64,000 nucleotides of DNA, taken from assembly GCF_004793635.1 (NCBI RefSeq), contig NZ_SRXV01000003.1, forward strand, positions 310,001-374,000, read 5' to 3'. The stretch comes from Marinicauda pacifica. Lineage in GTDB: Bacteria; Pseudomonadota; Alphaproteobacteria; Caulobacterales; Maricaulaceae. The position numbers and the translations under genes were made by a program. This document shows, in pieces, positions 23,975 to 32,540 of the stretch (position 1 is the first letter of the stretch; the number at the start of each line of letters is the position of its first letter). The notes beneath the pieces were generated by a model. It saw only the letters and a list, made by a program, of their open reading frames with translations, had not been told where the DNA came from and made no database searches.

Positions 23975-25624
23975 ATGATACGCCTCTTGCGCAGCGCCAG
24001 TGCCGCGGTCGGCCTGGCTTGTCTCGGCTCTGCCTGTGCGGGCGCATCCGACTCAGGCCATGTGCTCGTCGAGGCTCCGGCCGGCCCCGTCAGGGGCGTC
24101 ACGCAGGACGGGCTGGAGATTTTCAAGGGCATACCGTTCGCCGCACCCCCGGTCGGCGAGGCACGCTGGGCCCCGCCGACCGCGATGCCGGCCTGGGACG
24201 AGGCCTATGACGCGACGGAGTTCGGTCCCGGCTGCATGCAGCCGGGCTGGGTGTCGCAGAGCATCTACACCGACACGCTGCCGCGCCTGAGCGAGGACTG
24301 CCTGAACCTCAACATCTGGGCCCCGGCCGAGGCCAGCGGCGCACCCGTCGTCGTCTGGATTCACGGAGGCGCCCTGGTACGCGGCGCGAACAGCCTGAGC
24401 CTCTATGACGGCGCGTCCTATGCCGAGCGCGGCGTGGTCTTCGTCTCCATCAACTATCGCCTTGGCGTGCTCGGATATCTGGCCCATCCCGAGCTGAGCG
24501 CCGAGTCGCCGGACGGCGTGTCCGGCAATTACGGCCTGCTCGACCAGATCGCGGCGCTTGAATGGGTGGAAGACAATATCGCGGCGTTCGGCGGCGACCC
24601 GCAGAATGTCACGATCGCAGGGGAATCGGCCGGCGCGCTCAGCGTGACCTATCTGATGGCCTCCCCGCTGGCGCGCGGACTGTTCGACAAGGCGATTGCG
24701 CAGAGCGCCTATACGATCTCCACGCCGTCCCTGAGCGAGGCGGCTTTCGGAGCGCCGGCCGCGGAGACCGCGGGCGTGGCCCTGGCCGAAGCGCTGGGTG
24801 CGGAGGATGTGGCAGATCTGCGCGCGATGGACGCGGAGACCCTCGTCGACGCGGCCGGACGCGCCGGATATCTGGCGTCTGGCACCGTGGACGGCTTGGT
24901 GCTGCCCGATCAGATCGTGAGCATCTTCGACCGGGGCGAGCAGGCGCCGGTCCCAGTGATCGCCGGGTTCAACGAAGGCGAAATCCGCTCCCTGCGCCGG
25001 CTCATGCCGCCCCCGCCCGCCGACGAGGAGGCCTATGAGGCCGCGATCCGGCGCGGTTATGGCGAGCTGGCCGAAACCGCCCTGGCGCACTATCCGCCGA
25101 GCGATATCGAGGAAAGCATGCTCGCGACGACGCGGGACGCCATGTATGGCTGGTCGGCCGAACGCCTCGCTCGCGATCAGTCGGAGATCGGCCAGGCCGC
25201 CTACTACTACTACTATCACCACGGCTACCCGGCCGCCGAGGAGATGGGGCTGCACGCCTTCCATGCGAGCGAGCTGCCCTACATGTTCGACAATCTCGAC
25301 CGCCTTTCCGAGCACTGGCCCGCGCCGCCGGACACGCCAGACGAAGCCGCGCTTGCCGATGCGATGACCGATTACTGGGTGTCGTTCGCACGCGACGGAC
25401 ACCCTGCCGCCGAAGGCCAGCCGGCCTGGCCGCCCTATAGCGAGAATGAGGCCTACATGCTCTTTGACGACGCCCCGCGCGGCGGCCGGACCGATCTGCT
25501 GCCCGGCATGTTCGAACTGCACGAGGCGGTGATGTGCCGCCGCCGGGCGGCCGATATCGGGTGGCACTGGAATGTCGGCGTCATCGCGCCGCCCCTGCCC
25601 GCGCCGGTGGCAGACTGCTCATGA
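23975..25624 (+). CDS. Type-B carboxylesterase, lipoprotein (paralogue)
   Basis: 549 aa. Lipoprotein signal MIRLLRSASAAVGLACLGSAC. Carboxylesterase B core: GIPFAAPPVGEARW, VVVWIHGGALVRG (oxyanion hole), catalytic Ser in GESAGALSVTYL, acid near GFNEGEIRS, His in LHAFHASELPYMF. Very similar in order and wording to the esterase at 15662-17383. ATG at 23975 follows GAAGGAAGC. Its stop overlaps the acyl-CoA synthetase start by 4 bp (ATGA), so the released acid is plausibly handed to the synthetase. A run of tyrosines (YYYYYHH, about res. 410) is notable. Confidence 0.93.
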   Translation: MIRLLRSASAAVGLACLGSACAGASDSGHVLVEAPAGPVRGVTQDGLEIFKGIPFAAPPVGEARWAPPTAMPAWDEAYDATEFGPGCMQPGWVSQSIYTDTLPRLSEDCLNLNIWAPAEASGAPVVVWIHGGALVRGANSLSLYDGASYAERGVVFVSINYRLGVLGYLAHPELSAESPDGVSGNYGLLDQIAALEWVEDNIAAFGGDPQNVTIAGESAGALSVTYLMASPLARGLFDKAIAQSAYTISTPSLSEAAFGAPAAETAGVALAEALGAEDVADLRAMDAETLVDAAGRAGYLASGTVDGLVLPDQIVSIFDRGEQAPVPVIAGFNEGEIRSLRRLMPPPPADEEAYEAAIRRGYGELAETALAHYPPSDIEESMLATTRDAMYGWSAERLARDQSEIGQAAYYYYYHHGYPAAEEMGLHAFHASELPYMFDNLDRLSEHWPAPPDTPDEAALADAMTDYWVSFARDGHPAAEGQPAWPPYSENEAYMLFDDAPRGGRTDLLPGMFELHEAVMCRRRAADIGWHWNVGVIAPPLPAPVADCS

Positions 25625-27255
25625 CCGACGGCAGCATGCAGCATTATGCGCTGACCCTGAACCGCTTCCTCGACCACGCCGCCAAATGGCACCCCGATGC
25701 CCAAGTCGTGACGGCGGGCGACAGCAGCGTGAGCAGCCGGACCGGATATGGCGCCCTCAGAGAGCGCGCCAGGCGCCTTTCGGCCGGACTGGCGGGCCGC
25801 GGCGTGCGCTTCGGCGACCGCGTCGCGACGCTCGCCTGGAACACCCAGGCCCATGTCGAGGCCTGGTACGCCATCATGGGCATGGGCGCGGTCTGTCACA
25901 CGCTCAACCCCCGGCTGACGGCCTCCCGGCTCGCCTCGATGCTGGACCAGTCGGGCGCCCGCATTCTCATCGTGAGCGCCGATCTTGCGCCGCTGGCCCA
26001 GATGGTCCTCGCGCGTGCGAAATCGGTGTCCCAGCTTCTCGTCATGGACGGCGCGCCGCCGGACCGGAGCGAGGATCGCCCGGACCTGTCGATCGGCAGC
26101 CTGGACCAGGTCATCGCCGAAGCCGGCGAAGAGGTGGCGTGGGGCGATTTCGACGAATCCGCGCCGTCCGGCCTGTGCTTCACCTCGGGCACGACCGGAG
26201 ACCCGAAAGGCGTCACCTACACCCATCGCGCCTGCTATCTTCATACGCTGCGCCAGTTGCAGGCCGAGGTGATGGGCATCGTCTCGACCGACGCGGTCCT
26301 GACCGTGGTGCCCATGTTTCACGCCAATGCGTGGGGCCTTCCCTTTGCCGCGCCTGCTGTCGGCGCAAAGCTCGTCCTGCCGGGACGCGCAGCGGACGGG
26401 GCGAGCCTGGCCCGCCTCATCCGTTCAGAACAGGTTACGATGGCCGTGGGCGTTCCCACCGTCTGGCTCGACCTGGTCGAACATCTCGAACAGACCGGCG
26501 AGGACGTCCCCTCGCTGGAGCGCGTGATGGTCGGGGGCGCACCGATGGCGCCGGCCCTGATGGACCGGCTCGAACGCCGTCTCGGGGCGGTCGTGCAGAC
26601 CACATGGGGCATGACCGAACTCTCCCCGCTGGGCACGGCGGCGGCGCCCGCGGATCCGCATCGCGATGCGGCCAGCTCAGGCCGTCCAGCCATCGGAATC
26701 GACCTGCTCCTGACCGATGCGGACGGGCGCGCTCTGCCCGATCAGCGTGACGGCGAGGGTCATCTGCGCGTGCGCGGCTCCGCCGTGATCGAACGCTATT
26801 TCGGGCAGACCGAGCCGGCCACTGACGAGGATGGCTGGTTTGATACCGGCGACCTTGCCCGGATCGACTCTCACGGCAATCTCTACATTACCGGGCGGTC
26901 CAAGGACCTCATCAAGTCGGGCGGGGAATGGATCAATCCGTCCGAGATCGAGGCGCTCGTCTCGGCCCTGCCGGATGTGTCGCAGGCCGCCGTAATCGGG
27001 CGGCCCGATCCCAAATGGGGTGAGCGGCCCGTCCTTCTGGTCGAGCTGATCAAGGCGAGCGGCCTCAGCGATGAGGCGCTGCTGGCTCCGCTGCGCGGAC
27101 AGGTCGCCTCCTGGTCAATTCCCGACGAGGTCGTGCGCCTGCGCGACATGCCGGTCGGGCCGACCGGCAAGATCGACAAGGTACGGCTGAGGGCCGAACA
27201 TGGCCAGGCACGCGAGGCCGGGAGCACGACCCCCAGGCAACGCGCCCTGCCCTGA
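25621..27255 (+). CDS. AMP-forming acyl-CoA synthetase
   Basis: 544-aa ANL-superfamily enzyme that activates a carboxylic acid to its CoA thioester via acyl-AMP. Motifs in order: P-loop TSGTTGDPKGVTYTHRA (about res. 193), VVPMFHANAWGLPF, TTWGMTELSPLG (A5), GWFDTGDLARID (A7), GRSKDLIKSGGEWINP (A8) and PTGKIDK near the end with the A10 lysine. The FHANAWG segment resembles medium/long-chain fatty acyl-CoA synthetases. Translationally coupled to the esterase upstream. No beta-oxidation genes follow within the cluster. Confidence 0.93.
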   Translation: MTDGSMQHYALTLNRFLDHAAKWHPDAQVVTAGDSSVSSRTGYGALRERARRLSAGLAGRGVRFGDRVATLAWNTQAHVEAWYAIMGMGAVCHTLNPRLTASRLASMLDQSGARILIVSADLAPLAQMVLARAKSVSQLLVMDGAPPDRSEDRPDLSIGSLDQVIAEAGEEVAWGDFDESAPSGLCFTSGTTGDPKGVTYTHRACYLHTLRQLQAEVMGIVSTDAVLTVVPMFHANAWGLPFAAPAVGAKLVLPGRAADGASLARLIRSEQVTMAVGVPTVWLDLVEHLEQTGEDVPSLERVMVGGAPMAPALMDRLERRLGAVVQTTWGMTELSPLGTAAAPADPHRDAASSGRPAIGIDLLLTDADGRALPDQRDGEGHLRVRGSAVIERYFGQTEPATDEDGWFDTGDLARIDSHGNLYITGRSKDLIKSGGEWINPSEIEALVSALPDVSQAAVIGRPDPKWGERPVLLVELIKASGLSDEALLAPLRGQVASWSIPDEVVRLRDMPVGPTGKIDKVRLRAEHGQAREAGSTTPRQRALP

Positions 27256-27267
27256 CCTGAAACGTCC

Positions 27268-27330
27268 GCAATGAGAGCGGTGCCAGCCCGGAGAGCGCCC
27301 TCTCCTCCCTTTGGCGCCGCGTCTCATTGC
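27268..27330. terminator. Long bidirectional hairpin between convergent genes
   Basis: Outer arms GCAATGAGA / TCTCATTGC (27268-27276, 27322-27330) continue inward as GCGGTGCC / GGCGCCGC with one wobble and one bulge; an internal GGAGAG-CGCC-CTCTCC stem sits in the loop. It lies between the convergent synthetase and histidine kinase genes and overlaps the kinase stop. No clear T-tract. Confidence 0.5.
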
Positions 27331-28472
27331 AGAGGAATGATCAGGCGAAGGCAGGCGCCCTCGGCGTCGCATTCCCAGTCCGGGGTGGCGCCAAGCTGTT
27401 GCGCCAGACCTTCGATGAGAGACATGCCCGTGCCCGATACCGGCGTGGCGTTCATCGCCTTTTGCAGACCCGGGCCATTATCGGCGAGAACGACCTCGAC
27501 ATACCCGTCATCGACCCGGCTCAGGCTCAGGTTCAACCTACCGGCCCGGTCATTGAAGGCGTACTTGAAACTGTTGGTGACGAACTCGTTGACGATCAGC
27601 CCCAGCGGGGTCGCGAGGTCGGCGGCAACGTCCACCTCCTCCACCTCGATCTCCGAGGTCACCGATTTGCCGTCGTCGCGCTGCAACTGAAGCAGGTTTT
27701 CCAGGAGCTTCTGAAGATAACCACCAAGCTCGATCCGGTCGATCTCTCCGCTGGAATAGAGACGCTCATGGACGAGATGCAGCGTATCCATCCGGTCGGC
27801 CACGAAACGCAGTTCGTCCCGGGCAGCCTGGCTGTCGGTCTGGCGCTCGCGAACGCGCACGAGCGCGGCGAGCGTTGCCAGATTATTCTTTACCCTGTGC
27901 TGCAGCTCGCTCATCAACCGGCGGTTCCTGTCGAGGGCGTCGCGCAGGGAATGAGCCTTGTGCAAGCGGTCGATCACAGGGCCCAGGATTGCGCCGTAGG
28001 TTTTCAGGCACTCAATGTCGACGTCGTCGAAATTACGCGGGCGCGTATCGTCGACCTGCAACAGGCCGTAGGGCTTTTTTCCCGGCAGAAAGATTGGGAT
28101 GTTGACCATGGCGACGACGCCCGCCTTCTCCAGGAAGTGGGGGAAGACGAAGCGGGTTTCATGGGCAATATCCCGCGTCACCAGAGGCGCGCCGTGCTCG
28201 ATCGCATAGCTTTCTGAAGAGCGGTCGGACAGCGAGACGGTCGCCTCGCCAACCACGCCGTCTTGCCAGCCGACACCGGCCACGACGCGCGCCGAACCAT
28301 TGCTGTGCTCGATCTCGACGATCTTGGCCAGCGGGGCATCGAGCGCTTCGGATATGAGGCGGCAGGCCTTGTCCAGGACCTCATAGAGATCGTCACAGGC
28401 CACCGCGAACTCGCCGAACTCGGCCAGCACGCGTTGGCGCCTGATCATGTCATCGTGGCTCATCATGTCCAT
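27324..28472 (-). CDS. GAF-domain sensor histidine kinase (HisKA_2/HWE type)
   Basis: 382 aa, cytoplasmic. GAF domain at res. 20-175 (LISEALDAPLAKIVEIEHSN, VNIPIFLPGKKPYGLLQVDD). HisKA_2 dimerisation segment with phospho-accepting His in LMSELQHRVKNNLATLAALV (about res. 190). HATPase_c with IVNEFVTNSFKYAF (N box), VLADNGPGL and GTGMSLIEGL. Kinases of this type often feed PhyR/EcfG-type or stand-alone regulators in alphaproteobacteria; no partner is adjacent. The ligand of the GAF domain is unknown. The ATG is preceded by GAAAGGGGGGA. Confidence 0.9.
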   Translation of the reverse strand: MDMMSHDDMIRRQRVLAEFGEFAVACDDLYEVLDKACRLISEALDAPLAKIVEIEHSNGSARVVAGVGWQDGVVGEATVSLSDRSSESYAIEHGAPLVTRDIAHETRFVFPHFLEKAGVVAMVNIPIFLPGKKPYGLLQVDDTRPRNFDDVDIECLKTYGAILGPVIDRLHKAHSLRDALDRNRRLMSELQHRVKNNLATLAALVRVRERQTDSQAARDELRFVADRMDTLHLVHERLYSSGEIDRIELGGYLQKLLENLLQLQRDDGKSVTSEIEVEEVDVAADLATPLGLIVNEFVTNSFKYAFNDRAGRLNLSLSRVDDGYVEVVLADNGPGLQKAMNATPVSGTGMSLIEGLAQQLGATPDWECDAEGACLRLIIPLQ

Positions 28473-28624
28473 TCCCCCCTTTCAGGAGCGGCCCGAAATG
28501 CCGTGGTGCTGCGTGTGACGGCATCGAACTTGCGACCGGCTCGCCGGTTCCGGGAGAGCGGCCAGGCAAGAGCGCAAGTCACGCTCGGCCGCGGTTCCAG
28601 ACAAGAGGCACCACGACGCCATCC

Positions 28625-29020
28625 TCAAGGGGGTCGATCCGCCTGTAGCCAGCGCTCGGCCTCACTGACCCGTGCAAATTCACCCGTCGAAACGCCGAGA
28701 TCGCTGACCGCGACAATCAGGTCCCGCCACCAGGGTTCCACCTCCTGACGGTGAACAAGCGCGAAACGGGTCAGGCCCGCGTCCACCATCTCCCGGGCGA
28801 GGCCGCTTGCGTCGATTTCGACACCGTCCGGGATATGACCGGTCTGGGTAGAGCCGGTCCGGGCATGGTCCATGTCGAGCGCAATTCGGTGAATGGTGTC
28901 CTCGCGGATCAGCGCGGCAATCTGTTTGACTGCGTCGACCTGTTCCGAGGTCGCCGCGTCTTGCCTGACCTGGCCGAAGAAGGTGGCAACGTCGAGAACA
29001 CGCCAATCGTGAAGCGCCAT
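28625..29020 (-). CDS. STAS/SpoIIAA-like protein
   Basis: 131-aa protein with alternating strands and helices: [39 protein letters not shown], ending [12 protein letters not shown]. The ending and layout resemble SpoIIAA-like (STAS fold) proteins, whose members often bind lipids or regulators. Between the GAF kinase and the chemoreceptor, so a signalling role is possible. The frame is open 14 codons further upstream; I chose the ATG at 29018-29020. Confidence 0.55.
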   Translation of the reverse strand: MALHDWRVLDVATFFGQVRQDAATSEQVDAVKQIAALIREDTIHRIALDMDHARTGSTQTGHIPDGVEIDASGLAREMVDAGLTRFALVHRQEVEPWWRDLIVAVSDLGVSTGEFARVSEAERWLQADRPP

Positions 29021-29267
29021 GCTTGCCGGTCCATTGTGCGCCTGGGCAACTGGCCAGAACAACTCCCCGGGAGGGCGTTTCGTTTCACGAACCCTTCAGG
29101 GTTGCACCCGCTCGCCCGCCCCCTCGAGCCGCGGCGGTCAACCCTTGACACGCATAATCGGCATAACTCGAGACGAAATCACATATTTTATTCAATCGTG
29201 TAAGGCCGCCTTAACTCATCAAGTAAATATGTTCACTGACTGTATATATCACTCAGGAGATACGAGG

Positions 29268-31037
29268 ATGCAGCTTTCCAATTTACCGGTGATGGGCAAG
29301 GTCCTCGTCATCGTCGCCTTGATGAGCGCGGGTGCCGCTGCGCTCGGCGGGCTGGGTGTTTATGGCGCTACGTCATTGCGTCACGCTGTTGACGAGGTAG
29401 ATGCCGCCGGCGATGCCGCACTACTGGGCGCAGAGCTGGAGAAGCATGTTCTGGAGCTGAGCCGGGCCGAATTTCGCCTGGCCGCCGACCCCGCACGCTC
29501 CGGCGAAATCGAGCAGGATATCGCCGCCACGCGATCAGCGCTGGTCGCCAATCTTGATGCGCTACGCGCCATGTCCTCCGACGAGATCGATGCCCGGCTC
29601 ACCTCCATCGAGCGGCAGCTGGACACCTATCGCGGCTCGCTGGAAGCGGTGGTGACAGCCGCAGATGCGATCACTTCGATCGACCGGACCGGCGCCGAAC
29701 AGGAGCTGATCGCTCTAGCCCGCACCTCGCGCGCCAATGCCGCCAGCCTGCGCGAAGAGGTGGTTAGCCTGATTGCAGCGTTCGATACGCGTGCGACGAC
29801 CGAGAGCGAGGCAGCCGCCGCCCTGGCCGACACCACCCGCATCACGCTGATCCTCGGCGCACTGGCCGCCGTGATTGGGGGCCTGGTCATCGGGGCATTG
29901 ATCGGGCGCCAGGCCGTGGCCCAGCCGCTCAAACGAGCGATTGGCCGGGTCCAGGCCCTCGCGGGAGGCGATCTGGACACCGCGATCTCCGAGACCGATC
30001 GCAAGGACGAGGTCGGGGCCCTGAACAGCGCCCTGGAGATCTTCCAGGCCAATATGCGCGAACAGGCCAGACTGCGTGCCCGGCGCGAGCGGGAGTCCCG
30101 CCGCAAGCTGGAACAGGCCGAGGCCCTGGAAAAACTGACCGCCGAATTCGAGGATCAGATCGGTGAAAGCGTGGCCGCGCTGGCGTCCGCTTCGGAGGAA
30201 TTGCGCGCCACAGCCAGCTCCATGGCCGCAACCGCCGAACAGACGGCCAGCGAGAGTGCCAGCGTCTCCGCGTCTACCGAGCAGACCAGCTCGAACATCC
30301 AGATGGTCGCCTCGGCCACGGAGGAGTTGACCAGCTCGATCAAGGAAGTGGGCCACCAGATCGGGCGTACGTCCCAGATTGCAGACCGGGCGGCGAAGAA
30401 GGTCGCCGAGGCCATGGCGGGCATCTCCGATCTTGAAACCTCGTCGAGCGAGATCGGCGCCGTACTCGACCTCATCTCCACGGTCACCGAGCAGACCAAG
30501 CTGCTGGCGCTGAACGCCACAATCGAGGCGGCCCGCGCCGGAGAGGCTGGCAAGGGCTTTGCGGTGGTTGCAAGTGAAGTGCGCCTGCTCGCCGAACAGA
30601 CCGAGAAGGCCACCGGCGAGGTAACGGCCAAGATTGCAGCGATCCAGAGCCGAACGGCGGAGGCCGCCGAGGCGGTGCGCGAGATCGACACGGTAGTGGC
30701 CGAGGTCAACGAGGTCTCCACGGCCGTGGCCGCTGCGGCTGAGGAGCAGGTAGCCGCGACGACCGAGATCAGCCGCAATGTCAACGAAGCCGCATCCGGC
30801 TCAGAGGCAGTCTCGGCCTCGATTTCGGGCCTGACCGAAGCGTCGGAATCCACCTCCAGCGCCGCCACTCAGGTCAGCGCCACGGCGCAGAGCGTCGCCG
30901 AGCGGTCCGCGGGCATCCGCAACCAGATCGCCGACTTCCTGCGCGAAGCGCAAAAGGATGACGATGACACCGGCGAGGATGAGGATCGAGGCGCCGATAT
31001 CCTTCCGCTGAAGAAACCGGGACTGAGGGCCGCCTGA
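29268..31037 (+). CDS. Methyl-accepting chemotaxis protein
   Basis: 589 aa. TM1 at res. 9-33 ([20 protein letters not shown]); periplasmic four-helix-bundle sensor at about 35-185; TM2 at 187-210 ([20 protein letters not shown]); HAMP ([20 protein letters not shown]) at 212-265; coiled-coil signalling domain at about 300-560, with the hairpin tip [20 protein letters not shown]. An acidic tail ([12 protein letters not shown]) ends in a short basic stretch with no CheR-binding pentapeptide. ATG at 29268 follows GGAGATACGAGG. Its own terminator lies at 31073. Confidence 0.95.
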   Translation: MQLSNLPVMGKVLVIVALMSAGAAALGGLGVYGATSLRHAVDEVDAAGDAALLGAELEKHVLELSRAEFRLAADPARSGEIEQDIAATRSALVANLDALRAMSSDEIDARLTSIERQLDTYRGSLEAVVTAADAITSIDRTGAEQELIALARTSRANAASLREEVVSLIAAFDTRATTESEAAAALADTTRITLILGALAAVIGGLVIGALIGRQAVAQPLKRAIGRVQALAGGDLDTAISETDRKDEVGALNSALEIFQANMREQARLRARRERESRRKLEQAEALEKLTAEFEDQIGESVAALASASEELRATASSMAATAEQTASESASVSASTEQTSSNIQMVASATEELTSSIKEVGHQIGRTSQIADRAAKKVAEAMAGISDLETSSSEIGAVLDLISTVTEQTKLLALNATIEAARAGEAGKGFAVVASEVRLLAEQTEKATGEVTAKIAAIQSRTAEAAEAVREIDTVVAEVNEVSTAVAAAAEEQVAATTEISRNVNEAASGSEAVSASISGLTEASESTSSAATQVSATAQSVAERSAGIRNQIADFLREAQKDDDDTGEDEDRGADILPLKKPGLRAA

Positions 31038-31072
31038 TCGTCTCGGCCGTTAATCCAGATGCCGGCAGGCAC

Positions 31073-31110
31073 AAGGCGCGCGGGGCATCAGAGCCTCGCG
31101 CGCCTTTTTT
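31073..31110 (+). terminator. Intrinsic terminator of the chemoreceptor gene
   Basis: Perfect 10-bp stem AAGGCGCGCG / CGCGCGCCTT with a 14-nt loop and a six-T run. Confidence 0.9.
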
Positions 31111-31118
31111 GCTGCGGG

Positions 31119-32540
31119 CTAGCGCTCGCTGTCTGCGTCGCGCGTACGCGGCCAGGCTCCGCCGAGCGCGATGAAGACGTCCACCTCGGCGCTGGCAGCG
31201 GTCGCGTCGGACCGGGCGAGCGCGGTCTGCGCATCAGCAAACGTGCGCTCGCTATCCAGCACGGTCAGGAAGCTCTCCGCCCCGGCCTCGTAGCGGATGC
31301 GCGACAGTCGGGCCGCTTCGGCCGCAGCGTCGCGCGCGACCTCGAGCGAGTTTCGCCGTTCGCGTTCGGCAGCATAGCGCGTCAGGGCCGTCTCGGTCTC
31401 CTGCAGCGCGTTGAGCACGCTCTGGTCGAAGCGGGCCAGAGCGGCATCGGCGCCGGCCTCGGCCTGGCGGATACGCGCCCGGGTCGCGGCGATGTTGGGA
31501 AAGCTCCAGGAGATCAGCGGGCCGGCCGAAATCGTCAGCGTGTCGTCATTGCCCAGATTACCGGCGTCCAGCGCGGTGCTGGCGATCGAGCCGCCCAGCG
31601 ACACGGACGGGTAGAGCTCCGCCGTCGCGACGCCGACACGCGCCGCCGCGCCTTCAAGCGCATGCTCGGTCTGGCGCACATCGGGCCGACGGGCCAGCAG
31701 GCTGGCGGCATCGCCGACCGCAATCGGCCCCTCCAGGCGCGGAACGCCCTCGCATTCGGGAATCTCGGCCTGCATCTGCGCCGGGGTCCGCCCGGTCAGG
31801 GTGGCCAGCCGGAAAACGGCGGAGTCCCGCGAGGCCCGGAAGGAGGGCAGATCGGCACGCGCGGTTTCAAGACGGCTCTGCGCCTGGACGACATCGAGGC
31901 GAAGGCCGCGCCCGGCATCGTAGAGACGCTCGGTCAGATCAAGCGACCGGCCGGCGATCTCGACATTATTCCGGGCCACCGCGACCAGGCGGTCGCTGGC
32001 GCAATAGTCCGCCCAGGCGCGTGCGGTCTCGCCAGCGACCAGGATGGCGGCCGCATCATAGGCGGCCTCGGCGGCAAGCACGTCCTGGCGCGCGGCGGCG
32101 ACGGCGTTGCGCACGCGTCCGAACAGATCGAGCTGCCAGCGTGTGTCGAAGCCGACGCTGTACCGGTCGCCCTCCACATAGCCTGAAGGCTCCACCGGCT
32201 GCCGCGCATACCCGGCCTCGGCACTGGTCGTCGTCGACGGCAGACGGGCCGATCGCGCTTCGCCCAGGCTGGCGCGAACCTGTTCGAGTTCGGCAGAGAC
32301 CTCGGCCAGCGTGCGGTTGCGCTCCAGCGCAGTGCGTACCAGCGTGTCGAGCGCCTCGCTCTCATAAAGCTGCCACCACAGCTCGACCGGTTCGGCCTCG
32401 ACAAAGCGCGACCCGCCCGCGCTGACCAGGGGTGCACGCTCCGCCAGGGAAAGCTCGCTCTGCGGCGGCTCGGGCGCGGTCAGGCAGCCCGAAAGCGTGA
32501 CCGCCGATGCGGCGGCGAGGAGGATTGAACGCAGGATCAT
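31119..32540 (-). CDS. RND efflux outer-membrane channel (NodT/OprM family) lipoprotein
   Basis: 473-aa TolC-like channel. Lipoprotein signal ILLAAASAVTLSGC; two outer-membrane-factor repeats (res. about 55-245 and 265-460), the second with RRPDVRQTEHALEGAAARVG, the NodT-type PDV motif, and SWSFPNIAATRARIRQAEAG. Overlaps the permease stop by 4 bp (ATGA), completing a three-gene pump operon. Exports drugs or metabolites across the outer membrane with its partners. Confidence 0.94.
   Translation of the reverse strand: MILRSILLAAASAVTLSGCLTAPEPPQSELSLAERAPLVSAGGSRFVEAEPVELWWQLYESEALDTLVRTALERNRTLAEVSAELEQVRASLGEARSARLPSTTTSAEAGYARQPVEPSGYVEGDRYSVGFDTRWQLDLFGRVRNAVAAARQDVLAAEAAYDAAAILVAGETARAWADYCASDRLVAVARNNVEIAGRSLDLTERLYDAGRGLRLDVVQAQSRLETARADLPSFRASRDSAVFRLATLTGRTPAQMQAEIPECEGVPRLEGPIAVGDAASLLARRPDVRQTEHALEGAAARVGVATAELYPSVSLGGSIASTALDAGNLGNDDTLTISAGPLISWSFPNIAATRARIRQAEAGADAALARFDQSVLNALQETETALTRYAAERERRNSLEVARDAAAEAARLSRIRYEAGAESFLTVLDSERTFADAQTALARSDATAASAEVDVFIALGGAWPRTRDADSER

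Noticed and set aside
25203-25223. TAC repeat tract as a microsatellite or another leader copy
   Set aside because: It is coding sequence for a tyrosine run in the esterase and lacks the other leader blocks.
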